From assembly GCA_963709875.1 (NCBI GenBank), contig CAVPYB010000001.1, positions 310,001 to 374,000 of the forward strand: DNA of 64,000 nucleotides, given 5' to 3'. The notes beneath the pieces were generated by a model, which did not search any database, was not told the DNA's origin, and saw only the letters and a program-made list of their open reading frames with translations. The translations under genes were made by a program, and so were the position numbers. This document shows, piece by piece, positions 46,203-55,143 of this stretch; position 1 is the first letter of the stretch; every line of letters begins with the position of its first letter. The stretch comes from JAQBDA01 sp963709875. Its GTDB lineage: Bacteria; Chloroflexota; Anaerolineae; Anaerolineales; UBA4823.

Positions 46203-46891
46203 ATGGAGCAGCTCCGCTTAATGTTGGTTGATGATCACGAAGTTGTACGCACCGGATTGAAGGCTTTCCTGGACCGCCAGGAAGGCATACAGGTGGTCGC
46301 AGAAGCCGGCAGCGGCAGCGAGGCGCTGGAGGTAGCAGCCGGTGGCTGTCTGGATGTGGTGGTGATGGACATCACCATGCCGGAGATGGATGGTCTGGAG
46401 GCCACCCGCAGGCTGAAGGAGCTGTGTCCGCAGACGCAGGTGCTGGCGCTTACCATCCACGAGGATAAGCAGTACCTGTTCGAGATGATGGCTGCCGGAG
46501 CTTCAGGATATTTGACCAAGCAGTCCGCGGCCGAAGACCTGGTGGCAGCCGTATATGCCGTGGCGGGTGGGAGCATCTACCTGCAGCCGGCGCTGGCGCG
46601 CTGGCTGCTGGAGGATTACCGGCGGCTTTTAGAGCAGGTGCCGGAGAGCCCTGTCGACTCGGCGGAAGGCACAACCGGGCGGGAAAGGTCTATCGGTGCT
46701 CAGCGAGCGTGAAAGGCAGGTCCTCGAGCTGGTAGCGGAAGGATTTCAGCAACAAGCAGATCGGCGAAGCATTGGGTATCAGCCCGAAGACAGCCGCCCG
46801 CCACCGCGAGCGGATCATGAACAAGCTGGGTATGCATTCAGCGACCGAGCTGGTTAAGTTCGCCATCCGCACCGGTCTGATACGCGTGTGA
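46203..46891 (+). CDS. NarL/FixJ-type response regulator, two inserted bases
   Basis: 228 residues when single bases near 46695 and 46744 are removed. Receiver domain: LMLVDDHEVVRTGLKAFL, phospho-acceptor Asp in VVVMDITMPEMDG, Lys in YLTKQSA. The LuxR-type HTH is SEREQVLELVAEG-like SERERQVLELVAEG, then SNKQIGEALGISPKTAARHRERIMNKLGMHSATELVKFAI. Partner of the kinase before it; likely controls the flanking cytochrome and ccm promoters. Confidence 0.88.
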
Positions 46892-46941
46892 GAGAAGCTC
46901 TAATATTACTATTCAGGATGTCTCAGCGATCATTAATCTTC

Positions 46942-46952
46942 TTGTGTCACAA
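46942..46952. promoter_or_regulatory. TTGTGTCACAA palindrome before the ccm operon
   Basis: A perfect 11-base palindrome (TTGTG-T-CACAA) whose reverse strand contains the same TTGTGACA core as 39301-39308 and 44613-44620. It lies 69 bases upstream of ccmE, in the promoter region of the cytochrome c maturation operon. Confidence 0.4.
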
Positions 46953-47020
46953 TCTACGTTAGACTTAAAGGTCGGACGCCAAGAAGCAGTTCCAGCATCG
47001 TTAAACGGGAGAGCAATTTT

Positions 47021-47539
47021 ATGGAACAACCCGCAGCCTCAACTACACAGACCGGTTCTTCGGGTAGAGCAAAGTTTATCATCGGCGGTCTGCTGATCAT
47101 CGCCGCAGTGGTTTACCTGATCATCTCCTCCACGCAAGCCAGCGCCCAGTATTTCCTCACGGTAGATGAGTTGAATGCCAAAGACAGCAGCGTTGTCGGT
47201 CGCGATCTGCGCGTGTCGGGTGCGGTGATCGGCGATACGATCCAGTACGATCCTCAAACCCTCACCCTGACATTTATCATCGCCCACGTGCCGGGAGACA
47301 ATAAGGATATCGAAGCGCGGGGCGGTCTGGCGGCAGTGCTTCACGAGGCTGTCGTCGATCCCACCCGGCAGCAGCTCCAGGTGGTCTATACCGGTGTGAA
47401 GCCGGACCTGCTGCGCCACGAAGCCCAGGCGATCATGACCGGTCAGGTGGATACCAATGGTGTCTTCCACGCCGACGAGCTGCTGCTCAAATGTCCGACC
47501 AAATACGAAGACGCAGTCCCAGAGCAATCGGAAGGATGA
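47021..47539 (+). CDS. ccmE: Cytochrome c maturation protein CcmE, Cys-type
   Basis: 172-residue haem chaperone: membrane helix (about 19-38), then an OB-fold (YFLTVDELNAKDSSVVGRDLRVSGAVIGDTI, VVYTGVKPDLLRHEAQAIMTGQVDTNGVFHADELLLKCPTKYED). At the haem-binding position the usual HxxxY is replaced by CPTKY, i.e. CxxxY. This is a known minority class seen in archaea, some sulfate reducers and other non-proteobacterial System I organisms. First gene of the ccm operon; GGGAGAG lies 8 bases before the ATG. Confidence 0.92.
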   Translation: MEQPAASTTQTGSSGRAKFIIGGLLIIAAVVYLIISSTQASAQYFLTVDELNAKDSSVVGRDLRVSGAVIGDTIQYDPQTLTLTFIIAHVPGDNKDIEARGGLAAVLHEAVVDPTRQQLQVVYTGVKPDLLRHEAQAIMTGQVDTNGVFHADELLLKCPTKYEDAVPEQSEG

Positions 47540-47583
47540 GTCTCTCCTGCCCGGCGTGGTTCGAATCTTATCGGTAATGAGTG

Positions 47584-47632
47584 ATATTCCGTATTGCCCA
47601 CCGCCCTGCTGGCGGAACGCGATACGGAATAT
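47584..47632 (+). other. Nested hairpin between ccmE and ccmF
   Basis: Outer arms ATATTCCGTAT (47584-47594) and ATACGGAATAT (47622-47632) are perfect 11-base complements. An inner stem CCGCC-CTGCT-GGCGG occupies 47601-47615. It fills the 116-base gap and could attenuate or stabilise the ccm transcript. Confidence 0.65.
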
Positions 47633-47655
47633 GCTGTCTGATAGAGTGGAAAACT

Positions 47656-49716
47656 ATGATCGCTAATCTCGGTTACGGTGCCCTGGTCATCACCCTGCTG
47701 GTCTCGATTTATGGGGTCTTTGCTGCTTTTTACGGAGCGCGCAAGAATTCGCACGCCTGGGTGGACAGCGCCCGCAATGCCATGCTGCTCACCTTCCCCT
47801 TGCTGACCCTTTCGGCATTGAGCATCATCGTCCTGCTGGTCAACGGCAATTACGAGGTCGAATTCGTGGCTGCGGTGACCAGCAACAGCATGCCCACTTA
47901 TCTCAAGGTGACTGCCTTGTGGGGCGGGCAGGCGGGTTCGCTGGTTTTCTGGACCTGGCTGATGTCGGCTTTTGCCTCCGCGGTCACCCTGCGGAAATGG
48001 GACCGCGACCGGGAGTTCCTTCCCTGGGTGATCGTCGTCTCCCTGGTCACGCTGGGCTTCTTCCTGATAATGATCATCTTCTTCGAGAACCCGTTCGCCC
48101 GCATCTGGCGCGTGCCGCTGGGTACCCCGGTGGTGGCGATGTTCCCGCCGGCTGGCGCCGAGCTGCTGGTGCAGCAGGATGGGCGCGGCCTGAACCCGCT
48201 GCTGCGCCACCCGGGGATGATCATCCACCCGCCCATGCTGTACCTGGGCTTCGTCTCGTTCGTGATCCCCTTTGCGTTTGCTATTGCTGCCCTGGTCACT
48301 GGTCGCACCGACGATCGCTGGATCCGGCTCACCCGCCGCTGGACGCTGGTCGCCTGGTTGTTCCTCTCCCTGGGTTTGATCCTGGGCGGTCGCTGGGCTT
48401 ATGATGTGCTGGGCTGGGGCGGCTACTGGGGCTGGGACCCGGTGGAGATCGCCGCTTTCATGCCCTGGCTGACCGGAACGGCATTCCTGCACTCGGTCAT
48501 GATCCAGGAAAAGCGCGGCATGCTCAAGCACTGGAACATGGTGCTGATCATCTTGACCTACGACCTGGTCATCTTCGGCACCTTCCTGACCCGTTCAGGT
48601 GTGCTATCCTCCGTGCACGCTTTCGCCCAGAGCGCCATCGGCCCGCTGTTCTTCGTCTTCATCGGGCTGACCTTCATTACTTCGGTTACATTGCTGCTAT
48701 ACCGCTGGAACAGCCTGAAGTCGGAAGCGCATATGACCTCCCTGTTCTCGCGCGAGGCGCTGTTCCTGCTGAACAACCTGCTGTTCATGGGCATCCTGGT
48801 GGTGTGTTTCTGGGGTGTGATCTTCCCTCTGATCTCGGAGCTGGCCACCGGGCAGAAAGTGACCGTCGGGCCGCCGTTCTACGAACGGGCTACCGGGCCG
48901 CTGTTCGGCAGGTCTGCTGCTGCTGATGGGTATTGCCCCACTGGCTGCCTGGCGGCATTCGACTGCCAAGACCCTGGGCCGGGCGATGTGGAAGCCATTC
49001 CTGGCATCGCTGGTCGTGGTGGTCCTGGCGCTGGTTGCCGGTATCCGCCACCCGGCTGCGCTGCTCGGTTTCTGGCTGTCAGCCTTCGTGGCCTCGGTGA
49101 CGCTGTATGAGTTCTGGCGCGGGGCGCTGCGCCCGCCACCACAGCAAATCTGGCGAAGTCCTACCCGGTCGCGCTTTGGCGCTTGATCGGACGCAACCGG
49201 CGCCGCTACGGCGGCTATGTCATCCACCTGGGCGTGGTGTTGATGGCGATCGGCATCATCGGCATCGAGCTCTTCCAGACCGAGACCCAGGGCACGATTG
49301 CCCAGGGCGAACAGCTCGTGCTGGGGGATTATTCCATGCGCTTCGAGGAGCTGGCAGTCTTCGATACCCCGGATGGGCGCAACGTAGCCCGGGCGGTGGT
49401 CAGCGTGTTCAAAGATGGCAGCTATGTGGGCGAGCTGCACCCGCGCCGCGATTTCTATTTTGAATCGCAGCAACCGATGACCATCCCCGGCGTGCGCAGC
49501 ACCTGGGAGGATGATTACTACGTCCTGCTGGTAGACTGGCAGCCCATTTCCTCCGCCGGCGCGACCTTCAAGATCTACCACAACCCGCTGGTGAACTGGA
49601 TGTGGCTGGGCGGTCTGGTCTTTATCCTGGGCACCCTGATCGCTGCCTGGCCGGACAAGGACCCGGAGACAGTGGCTGTGCGGGCCCGTTCCAGCTACGC
49701 CGCCGCGAAAGCGTGA
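47656..49716 (+). CDS. ccmF: Cytochrome c haem lyase subunit CcmF, three inserted bases
   Basis: About 685 residues after removing single bases near 48911, 49130 and 49160. Multi-helix haem-handling protein with the WWD motif WGGYWGWDPVEIAAFMPW, the His-containing RHPGMIIHPPMLYLGFV, FLTRSGVLSSVHAFAQS and the late segment RNRRRYGGYVIHLGVVLMAIG. C-terminal soluble domain (YSMRFEEL to KIYHNPLVNWMWLG). Works with CcmH and CcmE to attach haem to CXXCH motifs. ATG at 47656. Confidence 0.9.
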
Positions 49717-49793
49717 AATGATGAAATGCTGCCTGACCTGTCCGTCATTGCGAGCGTACTCTGTGAAGCAATCTCACCACCAGGAAGCCTGAA

Positions 49794-50279
49794 ATGATGA
49801 AACGCTCCTTGACCCCTCTGTTTGCTGCTCTGATCCTGGCTATCGTGCTGACCGGCGCTGCCCTGGCGCAGCAGCCAGACCCATCCGCGCCGACCGATGA
49901 CCAGGTCAACGCCATTGCCAAGGGGCTTTACTGCCCGGTGTGTGAGAACATACCCCTGGATGTGTGCGGAACGCAGGCCTGTGCCCAATGGCGCGACCTG
50001 ATCCGCCAGAAGCTCGGCCAGGGCTGGAGCGAGCAGCAGATCAAACAGTATTTTGTCGACCAGTACGGCGACCGTGTGCTGGCTTCTCCACCGGCGCGCG
50101 GTCTGAACTGGCTGGTTTACGTCGTGCCGCCGCTGGCGATCCTGGCCGGTGTTTACCTGCTCTTCCGCGCTTTCCAGTCTTTGCGGCAGCCTGCTCCGGT
50201 AAAGGAGCCGCAGGTGGAAGCCCCTGCCCCGACCGACGAGTATGCCATGCGCCTTGAAGAAGAGCTGCGCAAGAGATAA
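49794..50279 (+). CDS. ccmH: Cytochrome c maturation protein CcmH
   Basis: 161 residues: signal peptide, thioreductive motif in GLYCPVCENIPLDVC, then RDLIRQKLGQGWSEQQIKQYFVDQYGDRVLASPPARGLNWLVYVVPP and a C-terminal membrane helix. CXXC keeps apocytochrome thiols reduced. The second half of the motif (CGTQACAQWRD) has two additional Cys not usual in CcmH, where Ser is common. Last codons are an acidic tail. Confidence 0.9.
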   Translation: MMKRSLTPLFAALILAIVLTGAALAQQPDPSAPTDDQVNAIAKGLYCPVCENIPLDVCGTQACAQWRDLIRQKLGQGWSEQQIKQYFVDQYGDRVLASPPARGLNWLVYVVPPLAILAGVYLLFRAFQSLRQPAPVKEPQVEAPAPTDEYAMRLEEELRKR

Positions 50280-50338
50280 AATTGTGAGACTTGGCGGCTG
50301 CCTGCTGCCGGAAAATCATTGATGAGCTGATCGTAACC

Positions 50339-50908
50339 ATGACCGAAAATAGCACTGAGCTACAACAGCAAGAAACTCCCTCCCGACGCCCCCACTGGGG
50401 GCGCATCGTTGTCTGGGTTGGGGTGTTAGGTTTGTTAGCAATCCTGGCCCTGGGGCTGCGCCGCGCCCAGCAGGGCCCGGTCACTGTCGGTGATAAGGTG
50501 CCAAATTTCAGCCTTACCACGTTCGAAGGCGAGCAGATCGAGCTGGTCGATCTGCAGGGCAAAGTTGTGGTTTTGAATTTCTGGGCTTCCTGGTGCAAGC
50601 CGTGTGAGCAGGAGGCTGCCGACTTGGAGACTGCCTGGCGTTATTACCAGCCGCACGGCGATGTGGTTTTCCTGGGCGTCGATTATGTCGATACCGAACC
50701 CGAGGCGCTCGGATATCTGGAAAAATTTGCTATCACTTATCCCAACGGACCGGACCTGGGTACGCGCATCTCTCAAGCATTCCGCATCCGCGGCGTCCCG
50801 GAGACTTACATCATCGACCAGAGTAATGTGCTTCGCTCGGTACAGATCGGCCCTTTCAGCTCGCTCTCTCAGATACAGGGGATGATCGAACCCCTGTTGG
50901 GACAATAA
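50339..50908 (+). CDS. ccmG: CcmG/ResA-type thiol-disulfide oxidoreductase
   Basis: 189 residues from MTENST: membrane helix (about 20-40), thioredoxin fold with VGDKVPNFSLTTFEGEQIELVDLQGKVVVLNFWASWCKPCEQEA (active site CKPC), and the cis-Pro loop GVPETYIID. Reduces apocytochrome disulfides before haem attachment. Start 50339 is preferred to a longer in-frame form at 50291 because the extra residues are unlike the family. Confidence 0.9.
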   Translation: MTENSTELQQQETPSRRPHWGRIVVWVGVLGLLAILALGLRRAQQGPVTVGDKVPNFSLTTFEGEQIELVDLQGKVVVLNFWASWCKPCEQEAADLETAWRYYQPHGDVVFLGVDYVDTEPEALGYLEKFAITYPNGPDLGTRISQAFRIRGVPETYIIDQSNVLRSVQIGPFSSLSQIQGMIEPLLGQ

Positions 50909-50945
50909 TCCAGCTGCCGGCCGATACACACTCGATTACATAGTT

Positions 50946-51506
50946 ATGGACATTGGCTCGATCTTTCTCATCCTTGGTTTACTCCTGATCGTGGGTCTCT
51001 TCGTCGCTCGTCCTTTGCTGGAGGAGCGCTCGGCTGCTCTCAGTCAGGAAGAGCACGAAGTCTCCACCCTGCTGGCAGAGCGCGACCGCCTGCTGACCGC
51101 GTTGGAAGAACTGGATTTCGACAACAGCCTGGGAAAGATACCGGAGGATGAATACCCCGCCCAGCGCGCCGTTCTGGTGCAGCGGGGTGTAGAGGTCCTG
51201 CGCAGGCTGGATGCACTGCAGGTTGATGGATATGCTGGAAATGAAGACGAGCGTATGGATGCTGCGATAGCAGCCCGGCGGGCAGAGACTTGCTCCCAGC
51301 CCGTACCGGTTTCAGGCAGCGGCTCCCCTGTACGTGTTAAACCGACCCCCCTGGCAGTAGGGCAGGATGACGACCTGGAAGCGCTGATCGCCAGCCGACG
51401 CAGAGAACGCAAAGAGAAAGCTGCCGGGTTCTGCCCGCAGTGCGGTGGGGCGGTGCAGAAATCCGATCTTTTCTGCCCTAAGTGCGGCCGAAAGTTGGCA
51501 AATTGA
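50946..51506 (+). CDS. CcmI-like membrane protein with zinc ribbon
   Basis: 186 residues: one N-terminal helix (5-22), a coiled coil (about 28-95, with LLTALEELDFDNSLGKIPEDEYPAQR typical of CcmI-like proteins), a variable linker, and a C-terminal zinc ribbon CPQCGGAVQKSDLFCPKCG. The TPR domain of proteobacterial CcmI is missing. Position between ccmG and the dihaem gene supports a role in presenting apocytochromes, but this is inference. Confidence 0.75.
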   Translation: MDIGSIFLILGLLLIVGLFVARPLLEERSAALSQEEHEVSTLLAERDRLLTALEELDFDNSLGKIPEDEYPAQRAVLVQRGVEVLRRLDALQVDGYAGNEDERMDAAIAARRAETCSQPVPVSGSGSPVRVKPTPLAVGQDDDLEALIASRRRERKEKAAGFCPQCGGAVQKSDLFCPKCGRKLAN

Positions 51507-51558
51507 GCCTGACATTGAAGCCTGAACTGTGGTTATGACTTTGTTATTTAATTCCACG

Positions 51559-51642
51559 AACACTAAGATAACGCAAGGATCACAAAGTTCTGAACTACAT
51601 ATTAACTTAGTGCATTTTCGTTCCTTTGTGTCCTTAGTGGTT
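51559..51642. repeat. Inverted repeat of CACTAAG/CACAAAG words overlapping a gene start
   Basis: AACACTAAG and CACAAAG words (51559-51587) face CTTTGTG and CCTTAGTGG (51624-51642). The right arm is inside the signal-peptide coding part of the following lipoprotein. The same hairpin design occurs at 20.1, 27.2 and 33.7 kb with other words. Confidence 0.75.
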
Positions 51643-53589
51643 TTATTCACATTTTTTCTTACTGCCTGTTCGTTCTCCCTGGCGGAAGACATCACCCCAC
51701 CGCCTGGTGCGGTGCAGTCGCCTGTCTCACGCACCGAACCGGTGCCGGTCAGCGGACCGTTATATCCGCTGGTGCCGCCCAACACAGGCAACGGAGCCGC
51801 CATCTACGCCGAGAAGTGCGCCCCTTGCCACGGGACGACCGGTATGGGCGATGGCCCGCGGGCTGCCCAGCTGCCCAACCCGGTGGCAGCCTTGGGTTCT
51901 GCGGATATTGCCCGCCAAGCCGCTCCTGCCGGGTGGTACACACTTGTCACCCGCGGCAACCTGGAACGCTTCATGCCGCCCTTCCCCAGCCTCACCGACC
52001 GGGAGCGATGGGATGCCGTCGCCTATGCATTTTCACTGAGCGCCACATCAGATGAGATTGAAAGTGGTGCCCGGCTGTACCAGGCAAACTGTGCCAGTTG
52101 TCACGGCGCCGACGGAGATGGTGATGGACCCCAGGCAGCCGGGCTGTCTTCCCCGCCCAGCGACTTTACCGACCAGGAGTTCATGGCCCAGAGGTCGGCG
52201 GCCGATTTCTACCAGGCCGTTTCGGCGGGCATCGCACCGGCAATGCCCGCCTATGCCGACCGGCTGAGCGAAGCCGAGCGCTGGGCGTTGGCAGCCTACC
52301 TACGCACCCTGACATTCGACCATTCCCAAGACGAGATTGCTTCTCAAAACATGCCGGAGACCCTAGGGGAGGTGGAGACCCCTGCCGCGGGCACTCCATC
52401 CGCAGATGGGTCACCTGAGCCTTCGGCGGAGACCGGTACGGCGGTAGCGGAAGCCTTACCGGCGATGGGTATCGTCTTGGGCAGTGTAATCAACCATTCC
52501 GGCGGCGAAGTCCCTCCCGACCTGGAGATCACCCTGCGCGGCTATGATGATATGCGCCAGGTGATCACCCAGACCACGACCATTCAACCAGAAGGCAAAT
52601 ATACCTTTGAAGAGGTGGACATGCCCGCCGGGCGCGCTTTCCTGGTCACGGTGGAATACGGGGGAACGACCTATGGGTCGGATATCGCCGTTGCCCAGCC
52701 GGACACCACACTGCCCGACCTGCCGGTTGCCATCTACGACTCGACAACCGATGCTTCTATGCTGTCGGTAGATCGCCTGCACCTGTTCTTCGAGCTCGGT
52801 GGTGAAGATACGCTGCGCGTGATCCAGCTCTACATCCTTTCAAATACCGGCGATAGGACCGTGGTGCCGGTCGAAGGGGGGCAGCCAACCGTCAGCTTTG
52901 TGCTTCCGGAGGGCGCTGCCAACCTAGAAATCCAGGATGGCATGATCGGTGAGCGCTTTGTACTAACCGCAGACGGGTTTGGCGATACGATCCCCATCCG
53001 TCCTGGAGCGGGCAGGTATGAGCTGCTGTTTGCCTACGAACTGCCGTACGAAGGGAAACTTGAGCTCGTCCAGCCCATGTCCCTGCCGGTCAATGCGGTG
53101 GTCGTCATGGCGCCAGAGAACGGCATCGACATCGAAGGAGAAGGGCTGGTAGATGCCGGTTCTCGGGACGTCCAGGGGGCGCAGTACCGCATGTATAACG
53201 GCACGAGCATGGCATCCGGCTCTGACCTGCGGTTAACTGTCAGCGGTCGCTCGGCTGGCACAAGTCCCAGCCTGGTCAGCGGCTCGAATACAAACCTGGT
53301 GATCGGTCTGGGCGTATTTGGAGTTGCGCTGCTCCTGGCAGGTGTGTGGCTGTACCGGCGCTCGCGGCCTACGGCGGACGAGGACGATGATCTTGGCGAT
53401 GAAGAAGACGTGGCTGAAGATGTCTCTGAAGTTGTCTCTGAAAGTCCCGAGTCGTTGATGGACGCCATCATTGCCCTCGACGACCTGTACCAGGCCGGTG
53501 AGCTGCCGGAGAGCGCATATCTCGAACGCCGGGCAAAATTGAAGGCCCGCCTTCAGGCGATCCTGCCAGAAGACGGAGCGAAGGAGTAG
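51610..53589 (+). CDS. Dihaem cytochrome c lipoprotein with beta domains and C-terminal membrane anchor
   Basis: 659 residues from the GTG at 51610. Lipobox FFLTAC, two cytochrome c modules (CAPCHGTTGMGDGP, CASCHGADGDGDGP) with Met loops, a Thr/Pro/Glu linker, carboxypeptidase-regulatory-like beta region (about 280-360), further beta domain, a membrane helix (about 565-585), an acidic stretch, and a short helical tail, MDAIIALDDLYQAGELPESAYLERRAKLKARL, resembling SHOCT-like oligomerisation motifs. An earlier ATG at 51529 lies within the repeat and gives an unlikely signal peptide. Embedded in the ccm operon. Confidence 0.82.
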   Translation: MHFRSFVSLVVLFTFFLTACSFSLAEDITPPPGAVQSPVSRTEPVPVSGPLYPLVPPNTGNGAAIYAEKCAPCHGTTGMGDGPRAAQLPNPVAALGSADIARQAAPAGWYTLVTRGNLERFMPPFPSLTDRERWDAVAYAFSLSATSDEIESGARLYQANCASCHGADGDGDGPQAAGLSSPPSDFTDQEFMAQRSAADFYQAVSAGIAPAMPAYADRLSEAERWALAAYLRTLTFDHSQDEIASQNMPETLGEVETPAAGTPSADGSPEPSAETGTAVAEALPAMGIVLGSVINHSGGEVPPDLEITLRGYDDMRQVITQTTTIQPEGKYTFEEVDMPAGRAFLVTVEYGGTTYGSDIAVAQPDTTLPDLPVAIYDSTTDASMLSVDRLHLFFELGGEDTLRVIQLYILSNTGDRTVVPVEGGQPTVSFVLPEGAANLEIQDGMIGERFVLTADGFGDTIPIRPGAGRYELLFAYELPYEGKLELVQPMSLPVNAVVVMAPENGIDIEGEGLVDAGSRDVQGAQYRMYNGTSMASGSDLRLTVSGRSAGTSPSLVSGSNTNLVIGLGVFGVALLLAGVWLYRRSRPTADEDDDLGDEEDVAEDVSEVVSESPESLMDAIIALDDLYQAGELPESAYLERRAKLKARLQAILPEDGAKE

Positions 53590-53626
53590 GGCAAATAGGC
53601 ATCCCTACCCCCTATCCCCTACCACT

Positions 53627-54329
53627 ATGATCGAAGTCCGCAAGCTGGTTAAGCGCTTTGGGTTGAAAACAGTGCTGAAGGGCCTGGATTTTCGCGTGGA
53701 GGCCGGTGAGTTCGTAGCCCTCCTGGGTCCGAATGGCGCCGGTAAGACCACCTTCTTGCGCATCCTGGCGTCGCTCTCACGGCCTTCGTTGGGTGAGGTT
53801 GCCATCGCCGGCTACCGCCTGCCTGCCCAGGCAGCCGCAGTGCGCCGGCGCCTGGGAGTGGTGTCGCACCTGCCGCTGCTGTACGGCGACCTGACCGCGG
53901 ACGAAAACCTACGCTTCTACGGGCGGATGTATGTCGTGCCAGACCTGGAGCAGCGCATGGCAGAGGTGCTCGACCTGGTGGGTCTCTCCGCCCGCAGGCG
54001 CGACCTGGTGCGCACCTATTCGCGCGGCATGCAGCAGCGCCTGGCCATTGGGCGTGCCATGCTGCATGACCCGGAAGTGATTTTGTTCGATGAGCCCTAT
54101 ACCGGCCTGGACCAGGAAGCCAGCAATATGTTGGACGGTGTTCTGCGCCAGGTGGCGGAGCTGGGACACACGGTCGTGATGACCTCGCACGACCTGGCGC
54201 GCGACTGCAGACCTGGCTTCTCGCTTCGATGTGCTCTCGCGCGGCGTGATGGTTGCCTCGGTCCGGCGCAGCGAGATCGATCCCAACCAGCTGCTGGCGT
54301 TTTACCGCCAGGCCATCCAGGGGGCATGA
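53627..54329 (+). CDS. ccmA: Haem exporter ATPase CcmA, one inserted base
   Basis: 233 residues. Walker A GPNGAGKTTFLRILA, signature YSRGMQQRLAIGRAM, Walker B VILFDEPYTGLD, switch His TSHDLAR. The tail ADLASRFDVLSRGVMVASVRRSEI is in the next frame; one extra base near 54203 separates it. Energises release of holo-CcmE with CcmB and CcmC. Ends 3 bases before ccmB. Confidence 0.9.
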
Positions 54330-54332
54330 GCG

Positions 54333-55052
54333 ATGCGCGAGGAAGTAAGCCTGCCCCAGACCTCAACCCAGTCCCCAGCAGCCAATTTCCTGCGCGCCAT
54401 GACGGCGGTGGTCTGGAAAGACCTGGCTGCCGAGCTGCGCAGCCGCGAGCTGCTCTCGTCGATGCTGGTCTTTGCTCTGCTGGTGATTTTGATCTTCAAC
54501 TTCGCCCTGGAACTGGATACGCGCACGCGCTCGACCGTGACCTCTGGAGTGCTGTGGGTAACATTCGCCTTTGCCGGCACCCTGGGCTTGAACCGCTCGA
54601 TGGCGATGGAGAAAGATCGCGGCTGCCTGGATGGTCTGCTGCTGGCTCCGGTGGACCGCAGCGCGATCTATTTTGGCAAGGCGATCGGAAACCTGATCTT
54701 CATGCTGGTGGTGGAGATCATCGTCCTGCCGGTGTACAGCGTGTTGTATAATACCAATCTGTTCCAGCCGGGTTTGCTGCTGGTGATCTTGCTGGGTTCG
54801 ATCGGCTACGTGGCTGTCGGCACGCTGCTCTCCAGCATGGCAGTGCAGACCCGCACCCGGGATGTGCTGCTGCCGATCCTGCTCTTTCCGGTGGCGATCC
54901 CTGTGCTGATCGCTGCGGTGAAAGCCAGCAGCGGTTTCCTGCAGGGCATCGAAATGGCAGAGATCCAGCCCTGGCTGAGCCTGCTGATCACCTATGACGT
55001 GATGTTTACCGCGGTAGCATTCATGGTATTCGATTATGTGGTGGAAGAGTAA
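54333..55052 (+). CDS. ccmB: Haem exporter membrane protein CcmB
   Basis: 239 residues with six membrane helices. VVWKDLAAELRSRELLSSMLVFALLVILIFNFAL, SGVLWVTFAFAGTLGLNRSMAMEKDRGCLDGLLLAPVDRSAIYFGK and DVLLPILLFPVAIPVLIAAVKAS are typical of CcmB. Unbroken frame. Pairs with CcmA. Confidence 0.93.
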   Translation: MREEVSLPQTSTQSPAANFLRAMTAVVWKDLAAELRSRELLSSMLVFALLVILIFNFALELDTRTRSTVTSGVLWVTFAFAGTLGLNRSMAMEKDRGCLDGLLLAPVDRSAIYFGKAIGNLIFMLVVEIIVLPVYSVLYNTNLFQPGLLLVILLGSIGYVAVGTLLSSMAVQTRTRDVLLPILLFPVAIPVLIAAVKASSGFLQGIEMAEIQPWLSLLITYDVMFTAVAFMVFDYVVEE

Positions 55053-55055
55053 AGA

Positions 55056-55130
55056 ATAGAGAATGGAGAGTAGAGAGTAGAGAAACGAGAATCGTAACCG
55101 CTCTCTGTTCTCTGCTCTCGATTCTCGAGA
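55056..55130. repeat. GAGA/TCTC word inverted repeat between ccmB and ccmC
   Basis: A purine-rich left part (AGAGAATGGAGAGTAGAGAG) is followed by CTCTCTGTTCTCTGCTCTC, with a central ACGAGAATCG/CGATTCTCGAG pair. The unit can fold into a long imperfect hairpin in the 91-base gap. Another member of the short-word element class. Confidence 0.7.
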
Positions 55131-55143
55131 TTTTGGAGGACCT

